64,000 nucleotides of DNA from Amaranthus tricolor (Eukaryota > Streptophyta > Magnoliopsida > Caryophyllales > Amaranthaceae): positions 36,856,375-36,920,374 of the forward strand of contig NC_080048.1 of assembly GCF_026212465.1 (NCBI RefSeq). The letters are read 5' to 3'. The stretch's first letter is position 1. Each line of letters starts with the position of its first letter. Both the position numbers and the translations under genes were made by a program. Of the stretch, positions 48,957 to 60,100 are shown piece after piece. The notes under the pieces were generated by a model. It worked only from the letters and a program-made list of their open reading frames with translations, was not told the DNA's origin and searched no databases.

Positions 48957-49843
48957 TTGTGATGCAATTTAATACATATTCACTCTATTGGATATAACTA
49001 TTGATAGGCAAATCACATTAATGCAATGTTTGCGACATTAGAAAATAGACTTCAAGAGCTTTCTAATGATATATTACATGCCTAATTTTGATAATCGAGC
49101 AAGAAATGACAATCGTTTAAATTTACTTGTGCTGAAATTTGATACATGTTTACTCTTTTGGCCAAAACTTTTGATATGACAATCTCGTTAATGCGTGGTT
49201 TGCGGAATTAGAAACTAGACTTTAAGAACTTTCCAACAATATATTATATGCTCAATTCCGATAACCAAGCGAGAATTGGCCGTTTTTAAATTTGCTCTGA
49301 TTTTTAGTACACCAGTCGCAGAAAACGCCTGACTAGACCTTAATAAAGTCGTGTAAAACATGCGACTCGACCATGTTTTAGTCACACATTTTACGCGGCT
49401 TTACCGCGTGTTTTACGCGGCTTTATCGCGTGTTTTACGCGAGTCTACCGCAATCCAGTCCCCCGTTTGTGTGACTGGATGTACTTAAAATCAGTGCAAA
49501 CTTTAAATGGTCGTTATTTCTCACTCTGTTATCGAAATTGAGCATATCATTTATATCGTTGGAAAGATCTTGAAGTCTAGTTTCTAATTCTGCAAACATT
49601 GCATTAATGTAATTTCCCTATAAAAAATTACGGCCAAAAGAGTGAACATGTATTAAATTTCAGTACAAGCAAACTTTAAACGATCATCATTTCTCGCTTG
49701 GTTATCACAATCGAGCATATAACATATCATTGGAAAGATCTTAAAGTCTAGTTTCTAGAGCCGCAAACATTGCATTAATGTGATTTTTCTATTAAAATTG
49801 ATAGTCAAAAGCGTAAACATGTATCAAATTTTAACACACAATT
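48957..49843. repeat. Large inverted repeat built from about 175-bp tandem units
   Basis: The left arm has two diverged units (about 48957-49130 and 49130-49310) and the right arm has two units in the opposite orientation (about 49490-49660 and 49660-49843). All four share 'cattaatgcaatgtttgc', 'aaactagactt.aag' and 'gagcaagaaatga' type blocks. The centre (49310-49490) is GC- and CpG-rich. No coding capacity was seen. Arms resemble a widely dispersed plant repeat I know by appearance only. Confidence 0.85.
49389..49452. repeat. CpG-rich 22-bp triplicate at the centre of the foldback
   Basis: Three consecutive units begin TTTTACGCG at 49389, 49411 and 49433; the first two read TTTTACGCGGCTTTACCGCG with one change. 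This is the most CpG-dense spot in the surrounding AT-rich spacer. Confidence 0.85.
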
Positions 49844-50266
49844 TTTTTTTAAATTAACAATCGTTGATCGATGTTTACCGAATCATTTTGGTGATCATTT
49901 TTTTTTTCCATAGTGTTTCGATATTGAATTTTAGTTCTGAAAGTTTTTAGAGAGAAATTAGAGAGATAAAGTTATAAAATTTCATTAAAGGCGATATTGA
50001 AAATTCAATAAAGAATGACGATGCAATGAAAATAGTGGCGACTTATAATAATACCCTTTCATTTCACATATTGTAATGCATATTATAACATACAAGTACA
50101 TGTTTTGCCTACTTACCTTTCCTAAAAGTAGCCATATTTTCTTTACCATTATACTTCTATGACAAAAATGACTATGTTCTCCGTCCACCGTCCTACAATA
50201 TATCTTGAATACATCATTGGAAAGATCTCATTTTGTGGGTATGTCACAAGTATGCAAAGAAATGGC

Positions 50267-53200
50267 TTAACTCCAAGGAAGAGAACCTCCATAGAGAGAC
50301 GAACCACAGTATCTAAACAAGGCTTCAATCTCGGGACAGCCATTTGGGTAAGGAATTGACCGATGAAAAGGATCACGCTTCAATTTCTTGTGATGGAGTG
50401 AACTCAAGCATCCATACGGGTCTTTTTCGAACTGAGATCTCACTAAGGATTCGCCTTTTTTTGCTGCTACTTGAGATGTTTCAGATGCAGGGGTTCCGAC
50501 ATAGAAAAACCTTGATTCCGGGAAACCAATTGCTAACCTGTGTAGTTGGGCGAACCTTTCTTCTTTAAAATCATAGCTCACAACCTGTGATACAAATGAA
50601 TGATCCAAACTTTATTAGAAGAGAACCCACGAGACCAAAAGATATTAGCAATTCGTATCAAAAACAGCACGACTTTCGCCTCGTATATGACAGCAATGTC
50701 AGTTTGATATAGATTGAGCATAGAGCGCCGGTGCAACAGCTAGTAAAACTTAGAGTTACGAGTAAAATGAACGACATATTTCCATGCCTTTAGATCTTGC
50801 GTCTGAAAGAGTTGAGCCTACATTAACACCCCTGATAAATTGTAATCGGAAATAATTTGCCAAGTATCAAGTCCTTATAGAAACACATGGTTTTCTGAAA
50901 ACCCTCTTCAAAATAAAGTAAATTCAAAAGCATCAACTTTCATTTTTACAATTTCAGTCTATACATAGTAGAAAAGCAACGGCACATCGTAATGTATTCA
51001 TCGAGTTGTAAGGTTTTCAAATCTACCAAACTATTATAGGTTTTAAAAAACGCGTTTTAGGCTGATTCAATGATACCTCAATGTATGGGCCGATATTTGG
51101 CGGTACAAAAACTATATCACCCTGGTTACCACATCACCATGACCATTACCGCAATCGCGACCGAAAAGCATTTTTGCACTATGGTCCAATTACTAAATAC
51201 TACCTCCTATTCAAGTTAGTCTCATACTCTCATTTGACTTTTGACATTGTTCATCAATCACTCTTAACTTGTACTTTATTCTAATCTACTATAAGTTAAT
51301 AACATAGTCAAGTGGGCTCTTCTTTGATTCGTTTCAATGCATTAATATCAAATTTTTAACAATTTTTAAATATGCACAATTGGAAACATCAATGATAGAA
51401 TTCTTGCATTGGCAAATGTGCCAAGTCAAATGAGAGTATTAGGGTGAATAGGAGGGAGTACTTCCCAACAAAAACTATTCCGGCAAGAGGTAAAAAGCCT
51501 TTTGTGGAGCTCTAAGAACCATCACTTATCAGTTAGTTGTCTGCTTTTTAACTTCTGCAATCATTAATGCTATGCCATTTAGCCATGTCAGTATAGGCAC
51601 TGAAATAGCGAACTATTCATCGGTAAAAATGGAATCCTGGGTCGCAAGCAGTGATTCAGATGAGGAAGAAAGAGAATGCGGTTTAGTTCTCCACTTTAAC
51701 ACTAGAAAAAAGGATTGATAAAGTGATCACATCAGTTCATGATAGATAAAAGGATGGATAGAATGCTATTGAACAATAGGGAGCAAATCCAATACTTATT
51801 GACATTCAAGTATCTAATTGAACTGAGTTTAATATATCTTTTTTGGCAGAAATACGAGTAATCCTTGATCATTATCACACATTCCCTTATTCACAAAACC
51901 TTCTCTCGAGTCCAACTTACGTATACCTTTTTGTACACATCTAACTATGTCTCACTTACTACATGTTTTATCTTTGTTTTGGCTTACTTCCATTTTACAA
52001 TGTTCTCTTCACTCCTACCACGTCCTAAAACTCCTATAACGTTCTTAGCAATACAAATAACACAATGCTTCATCTTCGCATAAGTTTGTCGCATCCTCCT
52101 TGATTGTTCAATCGGCACCTAAAACACATTATGATACACCAGCTCTAGAGAATACTCAACCTAACAAACACAACTTGGGAATATTTGCAAGTGAATACTC
52201 AAACTTTACAATACTGTCTTAAAAGCGTAGGTAATACTTGACAAAGACTAAGAAAACAACTAATTTAGGCAGTTGGAATACTTGACAATCAATCTAGGCT
52301 CTTCAATGTGTTTTGTGAAAATTCTCACTCACACAATTGGACAATTGACACTCTCACTGTCACCCATGGTTAAGAATCAACAAAAGTAAACCATACACAA
52401 TGTGTTTGAACCCAATTTTCAATAGAAATTCATATGATGAACATTCGAAGCGATATATATCAAAGGCATACGGCTTATCATTAATTCATGAAACCCTAAA
52501 GAAAATTTTAGAAGTCAACCAGATTGGCCGAAAATTTCCGTTTATAAACACATGAAATCTTCTCTGCATTATTTCTATCATTAGCTAGATATTCTTCCCT
52601 AATATTAACTAACAAAATTATAAAAAGATCTGACTATACACCCTTTCCTAAATCTACAAACAGTTGGGAAGAACCAGAGCATGCAGATATTTAACTACAA
52701 GAATGCTATAAAAGGTAGTCTTCTGTAAAGGACTTAGTATTAAAAGTGGCTTTTTATAAGGAAACGTAAGGGAAAACTAGTAAGCACCAAGCACTTGTCC
52801 GAAATCAAGCAAGAGGTAATCTTTCACAAATAAAATGGTATAAAGGTTTTAGAAAATAGTTTCTCGAAAAACAAGTGTCATACTTATAAAATGATAGAAT
52901 TTAGTTTAAGAAAAAATTGCCTTGTATGAATAACTAGCTAGTTCAACAATTTCAAAACCTAACTATTTCAGTCTACATTAGAACAATTTCATAAGAAATT
53001 TGTAATGCTTGGAACCAATAAATTACCACCTATGGACTAGTCTTATTAAACATCACGTAAATTGTGAAATGAAGTAACAGATCAGTAAATATTACTCATA
53101 AAACGTTTCAAGGCACAATATTATAGAAACTTACAGTTATATTTTGAGGATATGTGCCAGTGAGTTCCCTGAATCGGCAAACACTGAAAAGAAGATTTTC

Positions 53201-55291
53201 AAAACTGTCTCTTGCATGCTCTTCTGTAAGCGCTCTCTCTCTAACATTTTCTTCCCCTGTATGAATAATTATAAGGAATTATAAGCAGCACAGTCAATGG
53301 AGAGCAGATATAACTTAAGACATTTGCATATTCTAAGTTGCCAATTGCAGGATATAAATTCTACATAAGACAAGCTCTCAAAAAGAGTAAAGATCAAATG
53401 TGTATAGAGAAGAAAGAAGTGAGCCAACCAAATTATTAGCAAGGAATATTCCAACATCAAGCAACTTTTTACCATGAATTATATATTGGACAACGTGGGC
53501 ACCAGGGGTATCTCAATATAACTACGACTTTTTGAAGGAAAAGGTGGAGGGCTAGTTACGGGGAAAATGTTACAAAGAGAGAGATCAAGTAGAGTATTGT
53601 TCATCCATTTGTTGTTTTGATAGTGACAAGCCTCTCGAAGATTAAATCCATCTTTCATTTCCTACCAATGTACTGTAACTAGTGTTTTCAGTAAAATGGA
53701 ATGGGTAGTGGGATTATGAAGACATATTAAAGTGATTTTGGTGGTTTGCGACAACAATCATCAATTCATAAGTCTCATTTTTATGTAACTCGGGAGGCCT
53801 CATTTATTCCTTGAAAAATATGATAAAGGCGCCATACACTAATTGTTTACGATTGCTAGTGTCACATGATTTGCTAAGCTCCTTCCGAATGGCGAATCAA
53901 GAAAAGCGAATTATGGTTGGTTTTGGACTATTCGTGGGAAAACTTGAGCGAATAACAAATTCAAAACACGAATTAGCTAGCGAATTACGTTACACATGTT
54001 AGTATGTTACACTGACTACAGCCAAACCAATTCGACAAGAATACATGGAGAAGGTGAATATAAGTGAATGATTATTGAAATTGGTTTTCTGTAGATTAGT
54101 ATTATATATGGTCGAATAAAGTATAAAAATCTGCCAGCAAGGATCTCTCACATTGAATTGTTTAGGTTTATGCAATTGAACACGTATTCGATGGGATTAG
54201 GCTGTGGCATTGTTGATGCTGTATGACTTCCATTATTTCAATGATTCAATCCCCCTTGCATATCTTAGCTGTCTATTGAAGATTGATAATTTTAGGTACG
54301 TTCTCATTATCTAATTCACTCTAGGCTCTAGAAAAAAACAGGCCAAATTCTAAACATACTTGCAAATTTCAACAATCATTAGTATTCTCGTTAGCCAATG
54401 TACATTTTCAATATCACCTGAAACTTAGGACATTGCGCTGATAGCAGTGCCAATGGAAAAATACTTGAGCAAGTATCCCCAAGTAACTCAGACTATAAGG
54501 ATTGAGGATTCTCCAAAATGTTCATCATATACTTATCAAGGCCAATAATGATTCAAATATCAGTAATTTGAGCACACAAAGATCATGATTGGGCTAATAA
54601 AAAAAGAACTGTAAAAACAAAACAGATTAAACCGACGATATTCATTCAGCTATATGAGGAAGTAAGAAAAGGCAAAAACAAACAGAACTAAGAGCTCACC
54701 AAACCACCCTTTTGAATCAGCAACAAGCCAATAACTCTGGGCTTCACTTCGAGGACCGGCATCCTTTCGAGTCTCGCCCCCACTAAATAACAACAATGCT
54801 TGATCATCCTTTGCAGCAACTTCAACACCCTCCTTTATATGCGCCAAAAATGTGGAAGCTTGACCAGGATGCTTTTGATAAGACTCCAAAAACCAAGATT
54901 TCTCATTGTCAACTTTTCCACAATTACTACTTGTATAAACTGAATGGCCAGCAACCATTACAAGGTTTTTAAGCTTCGGAAGCGGATACGAATCTGGTTT
55001 TGCCTCGAATTTTCTTATATTATTCATTAATGGAAGACGATTCTCATAAAAAGAAACAATAGTTAAAATGGTGAGCCCAAAAGACAGGGATATGAAAAAG
55101 ACAACAAAAGGATGTAACTTAGAATAGTACTTGAAACGGTTAGCTGCTGATTTAATCATTCTGATGAAACTAAATTGAGAATTTCTATTTCTTCTAGGGT
55201 TTCTGAAACCTAATGATTCAATATCAATTTCAACTTTTGGGTAAGCATCGAAAGTCTTTGGAGAACCAACTCCAAAGGAGCGACCACTCAT
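50267..55291 (-). CDS. DUF218 (YdcF-like) domain membrane protein, 343 aa
   Basis: Three coding exons on the minus strand: 54700-55291, 53135-53256 and 50267-50584, GT-AG, phases 1 and 0, 1032 nt in all. The N-terminal 58 residues are hydrophilic and basic. One membrane anchor follows at about 61-82 (FVVFFISLSFGLTILTIVSF), which suggests a type II membrane protein of the secretory pathway. The DUF218 domain starts near residue 108 (KNLVMVAGHSVYTSSNC), passes LLLFSGGETRKDAGPRSEAQ, and continues through exon 2 (EEHARDSFENLLFSVCRFRE) into exon 3. The family's activity in plants is not known. Bacterial YdcF-type proteins have a nucleotide-binding-like fold and roles in envelope metabolism. Intron 2 (2.5 kb) contains a Stowaway MITE and intron 1 a copy of the 41860-type repeat. 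Confidence 0.9.
51200..51458. mobile_element. Stowaway-type MITE, 259 bp, in DUF218-gene intron 2
   Basis: The left end CTACCTCCTATTCAAGTTAG and the reverse complement of the right end, CTCCCTCCTATTCACCCTAA, are flanked by TA (51198-51199 and 51459-51460). Both arms continue into 'catttgactt'. The ends match those of the MLE at 5094-8398, so this is a candidate deletion derivative or passenger of that family. Confidence 0.9.
53850..54005. repeat. Dispersed repeat (copy 2) in DUF218-gene intron 1
   Basis: It matches the segment at 41860-42030 in the same strand orientation, through 'gcgaattatggt.g.tttt' and 'gaa.tagctagcgaa.ta'. The interior is diverged. No end structure or target duplication was identified. 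Confidence 0.6.
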
Positions 55292-57133
55292 CTTCTCAAA
55301 TTAGCAATTGACATGAGATGAGGCCTAATAAGCTTAAAATTGATCAACAATAACATCAAAGATGAATTACTGAACAAGATCACGGAAAAAAACAAGAGAT
55401 TAGTTACTAATACATGAAGATGTAGACAGTATTTAGCAAATAGATGATGAAATAGGATGATTTAAATCAAATTTCGAAGAGAAATCGGGCTTTAAGAACA
55501 TACCCAGATGGAAATTAAGGAGAAATAGATTGATTTATCGAGATTGTGCGGAAAATATGGTTGAATGGAGGAATTTTATACTGCGAATTCACTGGAGATC
55601 GAGAGTGAGAGAAGGCACTCAATAGTGATCTGTTATTAAAGAGTTCAAGACTGAGAATTGATTTGATTAAATTACAATGGCCGCCATTATCGGAATGCGT
55701 TGACTGTGTCTATGAGGATGATTGAAATTCTTCTGAAGAGTAAATCCTCCATGACCATTAGCATGCTACAATCTAAAGGTATAGTTGTGTTCATTCGGTC
55801 GATTTGGGATCAAATATTCTTGAATCGATTTAAAAAAATCGGATTTTGTATTTTTTTATAATTTTTTATTATGTCGGATCAAATTGGATTTGGATTATAA
55901 AGTTGAATAAATGTTGAATTATTAGATCTATTTTATCATAGAGTTGATAAAAATTGACTTCATTAATTGAAATGAAATGTAACTCGACTAAATTCGACAT
56001 AATTGGTATATAAAATTTAAATTTGATTATACATATATACAAAAATTGAAATTAATCTGATATGATATATTATCTAAAACTTGTTTAAATATCCAACTGT
56101 ACACCACTACAACTTACTCTTTTGCATCCCTCTATCTCACATTCCCACTAATTTTGCTCAATCTAGTATGTAATAAAGACAATTGATTTAAAAATAATAG
56201 AAATTTTATGTGAAATGAAAAATTGATCTTTCTATCAATGGTGAGTATCGAATCTCTATATAAAATTTTCTACTATATGATTAACTCATTAATCTTTATG
56301 TGTAATATATTTTAAATTTTTGTTGATTTAGAGAATAATATAAATAATAAATTAATCGATCTACAACTTGTTATTTATTGAGGGTTGTTTGATTAATTTT
56401 TATTGATTAAAATTAATTTTATTAAGATGAATTTATTTTTTCCTATGAAAATTAGAATTTTGTTTATAAAATTGACTTTTTTTTTTCTTGATTGAGTTCC
56501 TTTTACAAAACAAGTTAAACTTATTTTTACCGAAAAATATTGGTTTGGGAGAATCTACTCTCCTTTCTATTTTGCTCGTTAAAATTAGATGTTATTTAAT
56601 CTATGTGTTTGTTCTTAGTGGTTGAAAGGTTTGTGCTTTTTGCATGTGTCGATTTAAATTTGATTAAAATCATTTAAAATAGATGAGAGTAAAATGACTA
56701 CTCAAATTCTAATATATTATAAGAGATGGAGTATTGACAAAGAGTTTGATACCATAAGAACAAAGATTTTTTTAGGTCTGTCATAAGTTAAAAATAAGTT
56801 AAAAATAAAGCCCTTAAGTTAAAATTTTGAGTCATATTTTTTTGGTTTTGTTTTGTTTTTCGCATGCAGAAAACTACAAGATTAAATGTTAATCTCAAAT
56901 CAAGAAAATATCAGTCGTTACAACATAATAATAACTAAGCTAGTTCGAATTTATATTTACATTTACGTCTAGAAAACTAAAACTCAACTAAGCGATTTGA
57001 CAAACTAATATACATTAGGAATTTTGATTTATCTCTTGTAGAAATAAAATTAACCCATATAAAAATGAATATTACAGTGTACACCAATGTTGGTACCCAA
57101 AGTGAATATATCAGATGATTAAACAAAAAAAAA
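55292..57133. other. Intergenic, no gene seen
   Basis: The DUF218-gene leader probably reaches to about 55600. At 55780-56100 is a diverged host repeat starting 'gtgttcattcggtcgatttg', related to segments near 18170 and 1372. The rest is AT-rich with no coding signal up to the DUF604 stop codon. Confidence 0.5.
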
Positions 57134-60100
57134 TTATTTATGTAATTTAATTAGCTCATCGTCTCTGCATTCCCTTATTGAAAGCTCCAATTTGGAAACG
57201 TCCTTGGGAGGTAACACATCACAACACTGCCTTCTAGGTGCCCGCAACTGCTTAAAAATGCCAAAAAACAAAGGATAATATTACATTATTGAAATATATA
57301 TGAGGTTTTAGATATGGAAAATATTCAAATTAGTAAAAACGTAAAAATAAATTAAAAAGATACATAATATTTAAAGACTATCTACAAAACAAGAACTAAA
57401 ATAAATGTGTGTTTTGTTGTTAAAAATTCTCCTATATTCATATACTATTTGTTACTTTAAAAATGTTTACTCTATTTTTTTAGTAAACTTTTTTACTTTT
57501 TTGTATATATACATTGTACAATGTAGTAGTACTTTTTTACATTAAAAATGTTTCTAAATTCTTGTGCAAATTCAAATAAAACATTGTTTTGGACAAAAGG
57601 TGTATATATTGATCAATAACTGTGATTTGTAAATCATCATAAAAAGACAAAAATAATAATAATAAAATAAACAAAATCAAAAAAGTAAATTAAAATTAGA
57701 GAAAATTCTTTGAAACTACCTATTCTATACCTGAATTTGCAAAAAACTACCTTATCTAATTTTTTTTGCAAAAAACTACCTTATGTAATACTTTTGTTTG
57801 CAAAAGACTACCTTCTAACGGATTTGAGAGTTTGACCGTCAAAACTAACCTTTGACTATCACGTGTGACGCACGTGACCCTTTAATAAGCAAGATTTTCT
57901 CCCTCTCAAATCGAAATTACACCAAACTATGAGCCGCCATTGTTGCACATCCACAACAACAAACCAGTATGGTATACTACTATTATTTCTCTGCATAATC
58001 TCAACTTCTTTATTGCAAATTGTGGATGCGCAACGACAATCGAGTGATGATGATTATGAGTTAAATGGAAATAAAGTAAGTCCATCAATGGCTTTAATTG
58101 TTATTGTTTTAGTTCTAGGTTTTTTCATTACTGGATGCATTGCTATTTACATCCAACAATGTTCCGATAATTCTTCAATTGGTGATCCGGCTGCTTTTGC
58201 TAGAAATGAAAACTTGTTAAGAGCTCAAATCCGTGGACTCGATCAATCCGTAATCGAAACATTTCCGACATTTTTATACGTCGATGTGAAGGATTTGAAA
58301 TTCGGTAAAGAGTCACTGGAGTGCGCTATTTGCCTTAATGAGTTTCAGGAAGATGAAACACTGTGTACCGAGGTCACACTCGACGGGTCATTCACTGAGT
58401 CAACCCGGTGAGAATCGTGACCGATTCACATTGAGGTTACCGGATGAAGTTCGAAAACAGCTTATAGTGGCTCAACCGAAGCTGAAACGGACAATTAGCT
58501 TAGTGGCCTTACCTCGAGTTTCAAGCTCAAAACGCGGCTATCGAAGAAGAAGGGGAATAATTTTGACCGAAGCAGCAGAGGGAGAAAATGGCTGGGAATG
58601 TCTGAAATGAAGAAGGAAGGTTTGCTTATTAAAGGGTCACGTGCATCACACGTGATAGTCAAAGGTTAGTTTTGACGGTCAAACTCTCAAATCCGTTAGA
58701 AGGTAGTCTTTTGCAAACAAAAGTATTACATAAGGTAGTTTTTTGCAAAAAAAAATTAGATAAGGTAGTTTTTTGCAAATTCAGGTATAGAATAGGTAGT
58801 TTCATAGAATTTTCTCTTAAAATTACAAACTTTCACCCTATCTAACTTTACTGCATAAAGATAATTTATTAACTTCACAAATTACTGTTATTTACTAAAA
58901 TCTCTTCTATATTGAATTAGTTTGACAAATAACTAATTCAATTAGTAAATATTGGTTGAAAAACCAGTTGTTTAAATTAGCTGTTAACGAGATGTTTGTT
59001 AAATTATTTATTAAGTGTTGACTATTTATTAGAAAAAATATATAAAAAAAGCCAAAACTAATAAAAAGTCGATAACCTTTTAATTTTGCTTAAAAATCAT
59101 CTATTAACTATTTCATCAAAAGCCGAAAGTCAAAAATCAATTGAAAATCCAAACGCCTAACCCACTATGTTTTTCCACTAGTTTTGATATGAATTCCTCT
59201 TGCAATCAACTTGAATTTAAAGGATGGTTAGATTCGAATTCATGACCTCTTGTCACGTTAACTAATTAATACAATCAAAAGCTTAAGCAAATTTTTAAAG
59301 TATATCTTACTCCCTCCTATTCAGCTGAACTGTCCCATTTGACTTTTCACACTTGCCGAGGCAACATTTTAACTCTTAATATCTCAAATTATGCTTAATT
59401 AAAAATTATAAAAAGTTGATATTAATAATCCTTGTATTGAGACAAATCAAACAAGATCCCATATGACTATGTTTTAACTTATAGATTAAGAGTAAAATAC
59501 AAATTAAGAGTGATAAGTGAATAGTGCCAAAAAAAATGGGACAATTCAGCTGAATAGGAGGTAGTATTAAATATAGCAATTTTAATTTTAAAAAATTATT
59601 GATGAACACAAAATATATGGATTTTCCTCCTACATTACCTGATTAATGCCGAGATTTAACTTCCTTGAAAACACAACAATCTCATTCAATTTTTTCGGCG
59701 TAGTCATCGGATCAAAACTGCAGTTTTCCGGTAAAATCCTTCTGTATCGACCAATAATCATCGGCATTTTCGAATCATCTACTCGATCAAGAAAGAAAAC
59801 AGACGATCTTCGACACGGATCAGGATGAACAGGCCTTGTACTAAGCAAATAATTCGTCGCTGCTCCTTTCTTCAAAGGATTAAAAGTTTCTTGCATCCGA
59901 AGAACATCCGATAAATGTATGTGGTGATTGTAAATTTCGACGGCGTAACCCCAAGAAACCGAAATTGTCCAGAAAAACCAACGATCGTAACATACAGTTT
60001 GCTGTAAAATTCTCTCAGAATCAATTGTTGTAGATTTGAAGAGATGATGAAGAGAATTGATTACTGATTTGTTTGGGAAGATTGGATCAACTTCATCCAA

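Larger units (their letters stand above)
47324..50266. other. Formin promoter region and spacer, no gene seen
   Basis: The first 600 bp upstream of the formin ATG would hold its leader and promoter; I see no clear TATA box. Around 48140-48290 is a dispersed repeat ('gagacagccc...agtccgtctcatttga'). 48300-48950 is very AT-rich. The foldback at 48957-49843 follows. The short frames here have no recognisable product. Confidence 0.5.

Noticed and set aside
51629..51718. A 29-codon plus-strand frame with an acidic SDSDEEERE stretch in DUF218-gene intron 2
   Set aside because: It starts with ATG and looks peptide-like, but it is too short, has no partner exons and lies antisense in an intron.
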